A stretch of DNA of 64,000 bases from Amia ocellicauda (Eukaryota; Chordata; Actinopteri; Amiiformes; Amiidae): contig NC_089855.1 in NCBI RefSeq assembly GCF_036373705.1, forward strand, positions 49,804,318 through 49,868,317. Reading direction: 5' to 3'. Position numbers and translations under genes: made by a program. Every line of letters starts with the position of its first letter. The stretch's first letter is position 1. Below, in pieces: positions 7,603 through 16,900 of this stretch. The notes under the pieces were generated by a model, which ran no database searches, was not told the DNA's origin, and saw only the letters and a list, made by a program, of their open reading frames with translations.

Positions 7603-8400
7603 ATGCCCGCTGGTGTGATGGGGTCATTACTTTCGATACTCAAGATGGAATCAGGAGGCTTCTACGTGACTCTACCCAGTAACGCCTCTCTCGATATATA
7701 CCCTAAAAATGAAATATCCAGTTACACGGTACAATTTGGAAAATCTATAGATCTAAGGGGGTCGTGGGAAGTGGGGTTGGCGGAAATACAGTATCCTTAC
7801 ACTTGGGCTGTTTTACAAGATAAGGATGCCACCTTCGCCATTTTTGACGATGTTAAAAAGAGTCAATGGACATTCACGATGCAAGGAGGTTATTATGACA
7901 ATGTGGATACAATATTAGATGAGATGCATAAACAGTTCTCAGAAGGCACCCCCAACATCAAGCTATATTACAACCCTATTAAAAACAGAGTGTACAAGGT
8001 GTCAAAACCTGGTATTAGCATTCAAACCAAAGGACAACTGGGGCGTATATTAGGGTTCTATTCTGACACAGAGAGCAGGTTCTCAGAAGTGGTGGCACCC
8101 TTCCCGGCTGACATCAGTGGCGGCTTTTACACTCTTTATGTGTATACGGATATCATAACACACCAGAGGGTCGGGGATAGCTATGTCCCCCTTTTGAGAA
8201 ATGTACTTATTAAAGGTAAAAGCAATGACATGGTCACAATTACTTATGACAAGCCACACTACGTACCAGTCTCAAAGACCCACTTTGACAACATCACGAT
8301 CGAAGTAAAATCGGATCAGAATATCAACGTACCCTTCCGCTTCGGTAAAGTTATTGTCAAACTACATTTTCGACCCCTGAAACAGTGTGTACATTATTAA
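7603..8400 (+). CDS. Polinton 1 minor capsid (penton-like) protein
   Basis: About 265 aa from the ATG at 7603; internal ATGs at 7618 and 7645 are also possible starts. The segment after 7645 (GGFYVTLPSNASLDIYPKN) fits the single jelly-roll penton base protein that Polintons encode beside the major capsid. The strand-rich composition and position (after integrase, before core protein and major capsid) match the family gene order. Confidence 0.82.
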   Translation: MPAGVMGSLLSILKMESGGFYVTLPSNASLDIYPKNEISSYTVQFGKSIDLRGSWEVGLAEIQYPYTWAVLQDKDATFAIFDDVKKSQWTFTMQGGYYDNVDTILDEMHKQFSEGTPNIKLYYNPIKNRVYKVSKPGISIQTKGQLGRILGFYSDTESRFSEVVAPFPADISGGFYTLYVYTDIITHQRVGDSYVPLLRNVLIKGKSNDMVTITYDKPHYVPVSKTHFDNITIEVKSDQNINVPFRFGKVIVKLHFRPLKQCVHY

Positions 8401-8401
8401 A

Positions 8402-8890
8402 ATGGCTACCTCGAGGGGTTATGTAGATCCTAGCGCCTATGTGGATTATTACAAGATGCAAGCCGTGAACGGCTTGCCCGGTTTTGTAGGAGCCCCCACA
8501 ATGTATGGAGCCGGTCTAGGAGGACTCTTTCGTGGTCTCTTTAGAATGGCCGTACCCCTGCTTAAGAGAGGCTCTGCTATAGCCAGACCCCACTTGAAAA
8601 CAGCGGCTAAAAATATTGTTAGTGACGTGTTCACCAATGTTATGAACCGGGCAGCTAGCCATGAGCAGCAGGAGGGTTCGGGTCTCATGGTAATGGCGAG
8701 GAGGGGGGGTAAAAGAAGAAACAGTATGTGTCCACCAGGGCGACGAAGATCCGTGGCTAACAAAAAACGAAGAAGCTCTCATTCTCCAACATATCGTGGA
8801 AACACTCGGAGAAGGAAGCAGCACAAGAAAAAACCTGCAAAAAGAAAGTCTCAAAGAAAGACAAATAGAGCCTCAGGATACATCTTTTAA
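8402..8890 (+). CDS. Polinton 1 basic core-like protein (pX/pVI-like)
   Basis: About 162 aa from the ATG at 8402, one base after the previous stop. A glycine-rich, hydrophobic segment near residues 25-55 (GAGLGGLFRGLFRMAVPLL) resembles membrane-active or core peptides of adenovirus-like viruses. The C-terminal half is very rich in arginine and lysine, as expected of a DNA-condensing virion protein. Assignment rests on composition and gene order. Confidence 0.7.
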   Translation: MATSRGYVDPSAYVDYYKMQAVNGLPGFVGAPTMYGAGLGGLFRGLFRMAVPLLKRGSAIARPHLKTAAKNIVSDVFTNVMNRAASHEQQEGSGLMVMARRGGKRRNSMCPPGRRRSVANKKRRSSHSPTYRGNTRRRKQHKKKPAKRKSQRKTNRASGYIF

Positions 8891-8892
8891 AA

Positions 8893-10200
8893 ATGTCTTT
8901 TGTCCACAGTCTATCGGAAGAATGCGTCAAATCAGAACTGGATCTGTTTACAGTTCCATACACTCAAACGAGTATAGATAAGAGCATATATGTAGAGATA
9001 CCCCCTCTTTCCGCAATTTCAGATACGGCCCCTCTGGAGTTTTTTATTGCTGGCAATGGCGAGGATTATATTGATTTGAATAACACATTTATTTTAATGA
9101 ACTGTAAAGTGACTGATGAGGATGACGATGCAATCGAGAAGACGGCCAACGCTGGGGTCATCAATTACCCGGTGGCCACCATGTTTTCACAGGTGGATGT
9201 GACCCTGGGAGATCGGCTCATTAGTCAAAGCAGCAATACTTACCCCTATAGGGCCATGATGGAGTGTATCCTTAATTATAGTGAGGAGACCCTAAGCAAA
9301 CAGTTCAGCCCCGGCCTTTTCTTCAAAGACACCCCGGAAGCTATGGACGACCAGGATCCAGAGGGACTCAATAAGGGTTTGCAAAAAAGAACGGCCTTTT
9401 CAACAGAAGGGAGGACCTTTGAGCTAATGGGACATATTCATGCAGACATATTTTTCCAAGAAAAACTCATGCTCAACGGGGTAGACATTAAAATTAAAAT
9501 GATCCGTAGTAAAAGTGCTTTTTGTCTGATGACCCCTGATACTGAAAAATATAAACTGACCATATTATCGGCCTCGCTGTTTGTGAAAAAAGTATCCGTC
9601 TCCCCGGCGGTTAAACTAGGACATGCGCAGGCTTTAATGACGGCAAACGCCAAGTACCCGATCGAAAGAGTCTATATGAAAGTCCACAGTATCCCCGCAG
9701 GGACACGGGTGATGAACCAGGAAAATCTGTTTCTAGGCCAGCTCCCAAAACAGGTTATTATAGGTCTCGTGGATAATGATGCATTTACCGGGGTTTACAA
9801 CAAGAACCCCTTTAACTTTAAACATTATAACGCGGAATTTATAGCACTGTACGTCGATGGTGTGCAGGTTCCATCCAGACCTTTTCAACCTGACTTTGAA
9901 AACGGCAACGCGGTTCGTGAATATTACAGTCTAGTACTGGCTACGGGTCGCCATCTCAAGGATCAACCTCTGCTGATCGATCGCCGGGAATACTGCAGCG
10001 GTTACACCCTGTACGGTTTCAACCTGACCCCTGACGAAGAGTGTGGACAACATTTTTCACTGATGAAGACGGGCAATATGCGTTTGGAGATGCGTTTCAA
10101 GCAGCCTCTACCACGCACTGTAAATATGGTCGTGTATGCTGTGTTTGACAACATTATTGAGGTGAATCAGAGGAGAAACGTTCTGTATGATTATTATTAA
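8893..10200 (+). CDS. Polinton 1 major capsid protein (double jelly-roll)
   Basis: 435 aa, close to the usual length for Polinton/adintovirus major capsids. The N-terminus (DLFTVPYTQTSIDKSIYVEI) and the late segment PDFENGNAVREYYSLVLATG fit the conserved pattern of the family, whose trimers tile an icosahedral shell like the adenovirus hexon. The gene begins 2 bases after the core-like gene and ends 1 base before the protease start codon, so the late genes are tightly packed. Confidence 0.88.
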   Translation: MSFVHSLSEECVKSELDLFTVPYTQTSIDKSIYVEIPPLSAISDTAPLEFFIAGNGEDYIDLNNTFILMNCKVTDEDDDAIEKTANAGVINYPVATMFSQVDVTLGDRLISQSSNTYPYRAMMECILNYSEETLSKQFSPGLFFKDTPEAMDDQDPEGLNKGLQKRTAFSTEGRTFELMGHIHADIFFQEKLMLNGVDIKIKMIRSKSAFCLMTPDTEKYKLTILSASLFVKKVSVSPAVKLGHAQALMTANAKYPIERVYMKVHSIPAGTRVMNQENLFLGQLPKQVIIGLVDNDAFTGVYNKNPFNFKHYNAEFIALYVDGVQVPSRPFQPDFENGNAVREYYSLVLATGRHLKDQPLLIDRREYCSGYTLYGFNLTPDEECGQHFSLMKTGNMRLEMRFKQPLPRTVNMVVYAVFDNIIEVNQRRNVLYDYY

Positions 10201-10201
10201 A

Positions 10202-10759
10202 ATGAACACCAGAGAGCTCAACCACATCATGAATGCCCTGGACGGCTCACGGAAAGTGTTTCAAGGAGTCTACGCCTGCGACCAGCTGCCTAAATTTAAG
10301 ATCAAGAATTTACCTGCAATGTACATAATCAACACACACCCTAAAAATATGCCCGGAGAACATTGGCTGGCTATTTATCTAAGGGAGGACCGCCGTGGGG
10401 AATTTTTTGATTCCTATGGAAACCCCCCGGATTTCAGACCTTTCCCTCGGAAGATCAATAACTTTCTGCTCAACAACTGTCAAGAAACCATTTACAGCGG
10501 TCGTCAAGTACAAAGTCTTCAGACCTTCACTTGTGGTCAACACTGTGTGTTTTTCTTATATCATAGATCTAAAGGAAGGTCATACCCCGATATTATGTCC
10601 TTGTACAGTGAGGATTTAGGCCAAAATGATAAAAAAGTGGCAGAGTTTGTCAGGACACTGTGGACCCCCCCTTATAACACAATTACTTACGACCCTAGCC
10701 AGCCATGTATACAGATGGGGTGTTCTTGTGAGGATTTTAAAAGATGTCATGCGTGTTAA
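10202..10759 (+). CDS. Polinton 1 adenain-like cysteine protease
   Basis: 186 aa from the ATG at 10202. GEHWLAIYL supplies the catalytic His, FFDSYG the acidic residue, and FTCGQHCVFFLYH the Gln-x5-Cys region typical of adenovirus proteases. In this family it matures capsid proteins. It is the last plus-strand gene and ends just before the convergent poly(A) region. Confidence 0.9.
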   Translation: MNTRELNHIMNALDGSRKVFQGVYACDQLPKFKIKNLPAMYIINTHPKNMPGEHWLAIYLREDRRGEFFDSYGNPPDFRPFPRKINNFLLNNCQETIYSGRQVQSLQTFTCGQHCVFFLYHRSKGRSYPDIMSLYSEDLGQNDKKVAEFVRTLWTPPYNTITYDPSQPCIQMGCSCEDFKRCHAC

Positions 10760-10937
10760 AGTGAAAAAATAATGAAAACAGCCTTTGAATCATTAGTTTT
10801 GTTTTTATTCAACACAAATCTTATACAAAGCAGGGTTATGTTATAAATAAATGTACAACATTTGAAAATAAAAATAAAAAATAAAAAAATTGTTTGTCGG
10901 TTCCTTATTTACAGGGGAGACAAATAAAAACATGAGA
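10760..10937. terminator. Convergent poly(A) region, Polinton 1
   Basis: An AT-rich gap between the ends of plus- and minus-strand genes. It holds AATAAA-type signals on the plus strand (around 10845-10885) and TTTATT, the complement, near 10802. It most likely ends both transcription units. Confidence 0.6.
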
Positions 10938-11594
10938 TTAATAAGCTTCCCAACGATGGATAGATCCTGAGGAGGGTTGCTCAACACGGTCAGAGTAATG
11001 AGATATCGGCGTCAGATCAGTCACCACCTCTTTACACAGACGGATTTTTTGTCGCGTTTCCTGGTTAGGGACTGTTGATTGGGGCATGTTCAGACAGGCC
11101 ATCGCCTGTAGGAAAGCATTCCAGCCTACAGGTCGGCGACTATCGGGTACCTTATTAGTCGTTACCCGCGGTTTCTGAACCATTTTGTGCAGAATATATT
11201 CTGCATGTCTTTTGCTTCTGGCCGGCATGTTTCTCAAAACATCCGTTACAACATCTCCCTCTGAACTCTCAACAGGTTCGGGCACCGCAACATCTTTATC
11301 AACCGTACCCCCCGCATCAGTCCCAGAACCATTTTCTTGAGAGGCCATGGTTAAAGTTAAAATGTTTTGATCTTTTTCACCCTGTCTAACCAGACGGAGG
11401 TAGCGCTGTAACGTGTTGCTATACATCTGGGCTTTGGAATACTGATTTAAATCGGCCCTGGCCAGTATAGCTTTCATTTCAGAGTCCAGGTTGTTTTCGG
11501 CCGTTTGTCTAATGGGCTCTGGCCCGACAACATTTTTTCTCAGTTTCTCAAGCTGCTCCTGAGGGATCAAAAACATTTTCTGAGCATATTCCAT
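10938..11594 (-). CDS. Polinton 1 minus-strand protein, unknown
   Basis: Begins MEYAQKMFLIPQEQLEKLRK, a helical start of a kind I associate with a conserved but unnamed Polinton protein. The middle is acidic and low in complexity. The C-terminal part (RPVGWNAFLQAMACLNMP) is more ordered. Its function is not known to me. It lies 2 bp after the small gene upstream, in one minus-strand series with the ATPase. Confidence 0.7.
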   Translation of the reverse strand: MEYAQKMFLIPQEQLEKLRKNVVGPEPIRQTAENNLDSEMKAILARADLNQYSKAQMYSNTLQRYLRLVRQGEKDQNILTLTMASQENGSGTDAGGTVDKDVAVPEPVESSEGDVVTDVLRNMPARSKRHAEYILHKMVQKPRVTTNKVPDSRRPVGWNAFLQAMACLNMPQSTVPNQETRQKIRLCKEVVTDLTPISHYSDRVEQPSSGSIHRWEAY

Positions 11595-11596
11595 TA

Positions 11597-11932
11597 TTAA
11601 CCCACTCTGGAAGCTAGAAGACTGGTTAGGAAAGGCACGGCTATGCTCAACAGCGGTCCTATAAAACCTCCGGTTTGATTAATCTTCTTTCTTTTTCTTT
11701 TAATAGAATACTTCTTATTAGCGATGATCTTGATAACCGCTTTTTGTTTTTTGAGTTTAGAATGTTGAGAAGGGGTTAGGGGTATATTACCGCGTAAGAT
11801 GTTAAAAGCTATTTCACACAGGGTCTCGATCAAATCCGAGGGGGCCCCTGCCAGCACAGCTTTCCTATGGCGCGGGCTCCCCTCAAATAACATTTGCAAA
11901 AGCGGCAGATTTCTTTTAATCCGAACAGACAT
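11597..11932 (-). CDS. Polinton 1 small basic protein with hydrophobic tail (111 aa)
   Basis: A lysine-rich centre (KRKRKK) is followed by a hydrophobic C-terminus (GGFIGPLLSIAVPFLTSLL) that could insert in membranes. The layout is reminiscent of small adenovirus-like virion peptides. It sits 6 bp after the packaging ATPase on the same strand. Function is inferred from composition only. Confidence 0.65.
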   Translation of the reverse strand: MSVRIKRNLPLLQMLFEGSPRHRKAVLAGAPSDLIETLCEIAFNILRGNIPLTPSQHSKLKKQKAVIKIIANKKYSIKRKRKKINQTGGFIGPLLSIAVPFLTSLLASRVG

Positions 11933-11938
11933 TCTTAT

Positions 11939-12610
11939 TTATTTCCTTTTCTTTAGCACATACACTGCCGGCCAATCGGGCGGGCACAAACCTGTTCTGA
12001 GGCGAAAGTCTTCTGGGGTTTGTGCTTTTAAGTCCACAATCAAGTACCCGTAGGGTTTTTTGGTGGCATCCTCAAATGCCTCCAAAAAGAATTTGGTCTG
12101 GTTAGGGTACATTTGACGAGCCAAGACGGTGACCTGTAGTTTATCTCTGGGGTTTTTAAAAAGAATTATATAATTGGCATTTAAATTAATAGTGCGGCTT
12201 TTTTTACCTTGAAAAAATAGATTTTGAACTAAATAAATAATACTTAAATTCCTATGATGAGTGTACTTTGTGAAAGCTTTTTCCACTTCACTGTTGTCAC
12301 CGGCCTGCTCCATCAGGTCATCAAGGATCACTAGATTAGTTTGTCCGGGCGGGAACAGGTCATCGTCACACAACGAGGCGGGGAGGCCTTGCACAAATTT
12401 CAGATTATTTTTTTTTGATGCCAAATCATCGTAGAGAGGTTGCCAGCAAGAGTAACACCACACTATGTTGTCAAGAGCTTGGGACACGGTTGCGTCCACA
12501 TCTTCTATGATGTTCTTTATAAGATAGCTCTTACCCGAATTGGAGGGACCGGCTATAATACAGGAGAAAGGGTGTTGAAGTCTGTTATCAAAACCACTGC
12601 TAATATCCAT
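11939..12610 (-). CDS. Polinton 1 genome-packaging ATPase (FtsK/HerA type)
   Basis: 223 aa. Walker A (AGPSNSGKSYL) lies near residues 20-30 and Walker B (NLVILDDLM) near 90-100. In this family the enzyme pumps element DNA into the capsid. The reading frame overlaps the start of the upstream polymerase frame's end by 11 bp. Downstream genes follow in the same direction with tiny gaps. Confidence 0.9.
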   Translation of the reverse strand: MDISSGFDNRLQHPFSCIIAGPSNSGKSYLIKNIIEDVDATVSQALDNIVWCYSCWQPLYDDLASKKNNLKFVQGLPASLCDDDLFPPGQTNLVILDDLMEQAGDNSEVEKAFTKYTHHRNLSIIYLVQNLFFQGKKSRTINLNANYIILFKNPRDKLQVTVLARQMYPNQTKFFLEAFEDATKKPYGYLIVDLKAQTPEDFRLRTGLCPPDWPAVYVLKKRK

Positions 12611-15600
12611 AAGGCAGAGTGGTATAATCAGTCTTCAACACTCTTTTATTGTACACCACCCTTAACCGTTTGTTTAGTGATCTATTTTCCAATGTGTACC
12701 CCTTTTTATTGTGATAGATCTGATTTCCGGCTGTAATAATCTCGCGAGGAGGCGCGTCTTTCTCGGTTACAAAACTTTGTACCAGGGTCGTCAGAGACTT
12801 GATGTTAATGAGCTTGTTGTTACAATGGTTCAGAGTGAAACCCTTAACTTTCATACAGGTCTTACCCGCAGCCGTTCTGTATGCGTAAGTCTTAGGACCC
12901 CCTGAAACAAACTCCACTATGTGGTCCTGAGGATCTAGCTCGCTCGTTAACTCCCCAAGGTAGTCCCCGAGGGGAGGGACCCAATCCCCTGGCCTGGTGA
13001 CAAAGATTACAGAGTCAGTATCATGATAGAGCGTGCGTTCCTGCAGCTGATCCATTAAGTTGTACAGTTCAAGCCGGGCGTAAGCCGTGGTAAAAACCGC
13101 TATGAAAACATTAACGTTTCCCTGTTTGGTGGGGAAATCTTTAGGGGCCCTCCACTGGACCTGTGCCACGTGGTCATTTAAGAATTGAAAGTGTGATACT
13201 GCATGTTGTTTGGAAAAGATAAATTCTATAAACTGTTCAGGGGTTTTAATCAAGGTTGTGTTTAGACGGTTATTTCTTTCCCCAAACTTACCCCACAGAC
13301 TGTTTAAAATCAGTTTGGACATTTGTCTCTTGGCGGGGTTTACAGTTATGTTCCCCGGCTCTAGACGGATCCCTTCCTTTTCAAAATATTGCTGAACGTA
13401 CCGCTCTTTGGCAGCGGAGTCAACACACCATGAGGGATAGCCCGATGCCTCCTGTTTCCCTTTCAGATGGGTCATAATGTACTCAGCAAAAAGAGTATCA
13501 GATTTTTCAGAAAAATGCCAAACCTCATACACCTTACCGACTCTGTAACCTTTCTCCACCGCCTTGTCAAGCTCAATGCTACACCAGACACCCGTCAGCG
13601 CTCTCTCGTCATCACTGTGCAGACAAGAGGTATTTTGATTTTCAGTTTCCACACACGTTCTACACAGAGGGAACATCAATTTTCCCGAACACCTGTAAGG
13701 CAACACGGGTAGGAACAGCTCACGAGGAGGGTACATGGTGACTTTGATCAAACCAAAGTACTGTCCGATTTCGAGAAAGTCACGATAAACAATGGTTGGA
13801 TGCCCCACCGGGTACATTTTGGTCTTGTTGACATAAGGGTACAGACTGGTGAAATCATAGTAATCTACTCTCTCACCCTCCTTTACCTCATAATGTAAAC
13901 AGAGGGCGTTGGTACGACCCCCAAATAACGCATCCCTGGGCTCTAGACGTTCAGGAAAGTCCAAGGTTTCCATAAACCGTTGTACCTCCACATCCTGTTG
14001 CTTCAGGGTCGTCCACGCGTGTTCCCAAATCACCAGTACATTCAAACCATAGGTGTTTTTTAAAGTTTCAATTCGTTCCTGGAAATCATAGTACATATCA
14101 CCGCAGAGTTTTTGTGTTACGGGGTTAAAGGTGTTTGGGTCGAAGCACTGAGGACAGCCATGGTAAATACAACCAGCAAACTCATAAGCGGTACGCCGCC
14201 CGGACACGTCGCTAAAACCGTCTAAGTAGTAAGGACCCATTTTGACTTCCCCTTGATTTAAAGCATGTCTGATGAAGATGTTATCCCGGGCACTCAGATA
14301 TTCCAGCCACTGTATGGAGACAGTCGAAAAGTTCTTTTGTCTAGCACGATAGTTGTCAGAAGTGGTGTCCGCTATAGTGTTTTTCTGCAAGAAATTGGAT
14401 CGATACATTTTCATGCAGAGAGACGCTATGGTCACACTTTGCAAAGGGTCGAGACCCGACGTGTTGATAACCTCGGTGCGGAAACGCAAACAGGCTTCTT
14501 TAAGGATCTCCACATCATTTTTACAATAAGCGGCCATCTCTTCTCGGAAATCAAAAACACCCCCCTTAACCGTATTGTACCATTTAAAGAATTCCTCCCT
14601 CTCATGAGACATCATAGTATCAACCCCATAATAAGAGGCGGGCGGGTAGGACCCTCGATAATTTTGAGTGTCCTTAGTATTAAAAAAATGGCAGAACCAA
14701 CCTTTCTTCTGAGCCTCAAAACCCAGAGCTTTAGGCAAAGCGCTCAATTTCATGGGGAGGAAATTTAACGAGTCTATGTAACGTTGGTTGAAAGCCTCGT
14801 TGGTGAAACACATGATCTTGCTACCCTGAGCTATTATTTTTGGGGTCACCCCATTTTCCACCAGATACTTCATCAATATGTAAGAATCATAACCCTTAGC
14901 ATTGTGGGCAATAAATGTGTAATTGAGGTATTTTGGACCGCGATACCGCGTAAAGAAATCCCTGACACAACTCTCACCGCTAGCTGACCACTCACAATCC
15001 AACATGTCAATACAGTGTATATAATTAGCAACATGGACCCCGTTTTCTTGCCGGCATTCAAAATCAAAAAAGACATACCGGTTGTGCGGCGGCTCCTTTT
15101 TAACCGGCTGAATAAAGCACTGGTGTTCAGACCCCGGGGTTAAATCCGCATTACAGATCCTACATCTCGGTTCCAGACATTTGTGTGGTTTAACCTCATG
15201 AAAACGGTACTGGAGGCAACACTGCGGGCAATATTTAGTTTGATCACAATAACTCCGTTTTTTAACCCCCTCAGCAGCGGCCCTCTGCACCTTATGTTCG
15301 GAAAAACAGAACGCGGAGAGACAAATCCTTAAGCAATCTTTACATCGGATGGTAGGGGCCAAACCCTTACGACATTGCGGATTGAAACAGACGTTACAGT
15401 AACCGTCACAGCGGTGCTTAAGCTTATCATTGAAGGCCTTATAACACCAATGACAAACATACGAACAACCCAAAAAAGCCGTCAAACTCTTTATTCCAAA
15501 GTAATGACTATCACTTAGGAAGAGAAACAGTGTCTGTGTATGGGTTTCAGGATGTGTCTGAAATTTCACAAATACTTCCTTTACCTCACAACGGTACCAC

Positions 15601-16637
15601 ACAACAATTTTTAAAGACAACAACTCCTCAAACATGGCAATGTCTGAAAAGGCAACCATCTGTTGAGAGTTTAAGCCGGCCCTCTGATGAAGCATTAAAG
15701 CCTCTTGCATAGCTTGGGGTTCAGGCATGTCGGGGGTGAGTAGTTTTATTAAACTGTAAGCAAAACAGAGCTTATTGTCCCCATTGGAACTCACCACTAA
15801 TTGCCTGAGCTTGTTCCTAATTATGTCGTTCTTCAAGCATTTCGACAGTCTTCTAAGCGCCCCACCCTCAGGGTTAGGAACCACATTCATTACCAGAGAC
15901 AGACTTTCATCAGCTAAGATGGATGCGTTACTTTGCAATAACGCTTCGATTTTAGCCAGAAATTCATCAACATCTAAATTATCTCCACTCAGCATTACAG
16001 ATAGGTTGCTAAACAAATCATCCCCTCTGAGTTCTAACTGTACAACATCTCGAGGTCTGACCCTTTCAGCAACCTGTTCAAGCATGTTTTGCAAGGCCTC
16101 GTGTATGTTGACAAATATTTCTGCATAATTGTCACAATTTAAAAGTTCTGCAAAATTAAAACGCTGAATCATTTCAAAATTGTTATAGGCCGGTCTATCT
16201 ATAATCACGGGATCACTGGTACTTTTGGACACATCATCATTTTGAACAAAGCCTTCAACCCCTACATTCTCACAGAGCATGTTATCCACAGCCTTATCAG
16301 TCTCAGAACCCTCCACATTCCGAACACCCCCACCGCTGACATCTACAAAACCCCCTTTTTGAGGAGGCTCATTTAAAGCCTGTAAAAGTCCTTCAAAGAT
16401 ATCCACCCGGTTAATGTCAAGACCCTCCTCTATAGTGACGGCTGCTTCTGCCGCCGTACTGTGTTCTAATTGTCTCAAATCATTTATAATAGGGGCAGAA
16501 TTTGGTCGGGGTAGCGTCTCCAAAGCCTCCACCATTTCAAACAAATCGGGGTGAACTAGGGGTTGAACCTCTATAAGCGCTACCGTTGGGAGGTGGTTAT
16601 TTAGATCATTGACCATCTGTAACAGGTCGGGGTTCAC
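12600..16637 (-). CDS. Polinton 1 DNA polymerase B
   Basis: A large family B polymerase of the protein-primed type, about 1345 codons. A long N-terminal part ends in a cysteine/histidine-rich zinc-binding region (about residues 385-500). The 3'-5' exonuclease motif FFDFE lies near 520. Polymerase motifs follow: DFTSLYPY near 927, the NSLW helix near 1107 and YHDTDSV near 1202. It copies the element's linear DNA. The frame opens at GTG, so the true start is not settled by sequence. Confidence 0.93.
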   Translation of the reverse strand: MNPDLLQMVNDLNNHLPTVALIEVQPLVHPDLFEMVEALETLPRPNSAPIINDLRQLEHSTAAEAAVTIEEGLDINRVDIFEGLLQALNEPPQKGGFVDVSGGGVRNVEGSETDKAVDNMLCENVGVEGFVQNDDVSKSTSDPVIIDRPAYNNFEMIQRFNFAELLNCDNYAEIFVNIHEALQNMLEQVAERVRPRDVVQLELRGDDLFSNLSVMLSGDNLDVDEFLAKIEALLQSNASILADESLSLVMNVVPNPEGGALRRLSKCLKNDIIRNKLRQLVVSSNGDNKLCFAYSLIKLLTPDMPEPQAMQEALMLHQRAGLNSQQMVAFSDIAMFEELLSLKIVVWYRCEVKEVFVKFQTHPETHTQTLFLFLSDSHYFGIKSLTAFLGCSYVCHWCYKAFNDKLKHRCDGYCNVCFNPQCRKGLAPTIRCKDCLRICLSAFCFSEHKVQRAAAEGVKKRSYCDQTKYCPQCCLQYRFHEVKPHKCLEPRCRICNADLTPGSEHQCFIQPVKKEPPHNRYVFFDFECRQENGVHVANYIHCIDMLDCEWSASGESCVRDFFTRYRGPKYLNYTFIAHNAKGYDSYILMKYLVENGVTPKIIAQGSKIMCFTNEAFNQRYIDSLNFLPMKLSALPKALGFEAQKKGWFCHFFNTKDTQNYRGSYPPASYYGVDTMMSHEREEFFKWYNTVKGGVFDFREEMAAYCKNDVEILKEACLRFRTEVINTSGLDPLQSVTIASLCMKMYRSNFLQKNTIADTTSDNYRARQKNFSTVSIQWLEYLSARDNIFIRHALNQGEVKMGPYYLDGFSDVSGRRTAYEFAGCIYHGCPQCFDPNTFNPVTQKLCGDMYYDFQERIETLKNTYGLNVLVIWEHAWTTLKQQDVEVQRFMETLDFPERLEPRDALFGGRTNALCLHYEVKEGERVDYYDFTSLYPYVNKTKMYPVGHPTIVYRDFLEIGQYFGLIKVTMYPPRELFLPVLPYRCSGKLMFPLCRTCVETENQNTSCLHSDDERALTGVWCSIELDKAVEKGYRVGKVYEVWHFSEKSDTLFAEYIMTHLKGKQEASGYPSWCVDSAAKERYVQQYFEKEGIRLEPGNITVNPAKRQMSKLILNSLWGKFGERNNRLNTTLIKTPEQFIEFIFSKQHAVSHFQFLNDHVAQVQWRAPKDFPTKQGNVNVFIAVFTTAYARLELYNLMDQLQERTLYHDTDSVIFVTRPGDWVPPLGDYLGELTSELDPQDHIVEFVSGGPKTYAYRTAAGKTCMKVKGFTLNHCNNKLINIKSLTTLVQSFVTEKDAPPREIITAGNQIYHNKKGYTLENRSLNKRLRVVYNKRVLKTDYTTLPYGY

Positions 16638-16837
16638 GGTAAGTCTGGTAATTCACATTCTATCGGTGGTGATTGGGGGTTATTTAAATCATTTATCATT
16701 TGTAATAGTTCCTGGTTCATTGGGACATCAGAGGAGTTCACAACAGGGCCGAGGGTGTTCTCTCGGGAAGGTCTTTTTGGGGCCCTAACTTGTTCATAAT
16801 CCTTTAGTTTGTGAGTTCTTTTACCAAGTCCGGACAT
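16634..16837 (-). CDS. Polinton 1 small gene next to polymerase (67 aa)
   Basis: A basic N-terminus (KRTHKLKDY) is followed by NQELLQMINDLNN, which resembles the first residues of the polymerase frame (PDLLQMVNDLNN). It may be a small separate protein or part of the polymerase transcript; sequence alone does not decide. A 63-bp AT-rich gap (16838-16900) separates it from the next block. Confidence 0.45.
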   Translation of the reverse strand: MSGLGKRTHKLKDYEQVRAPKRPSRENTLGPVVNSSDVPMNQELLQMINDLNNPQSPPIECELPDLP

Positions 16838-16900
16838 TTTTTTTATTTTTTATTTTTCCAACAACCCACAATAGTAAGGCGTTTTGTATCTATTAAAACA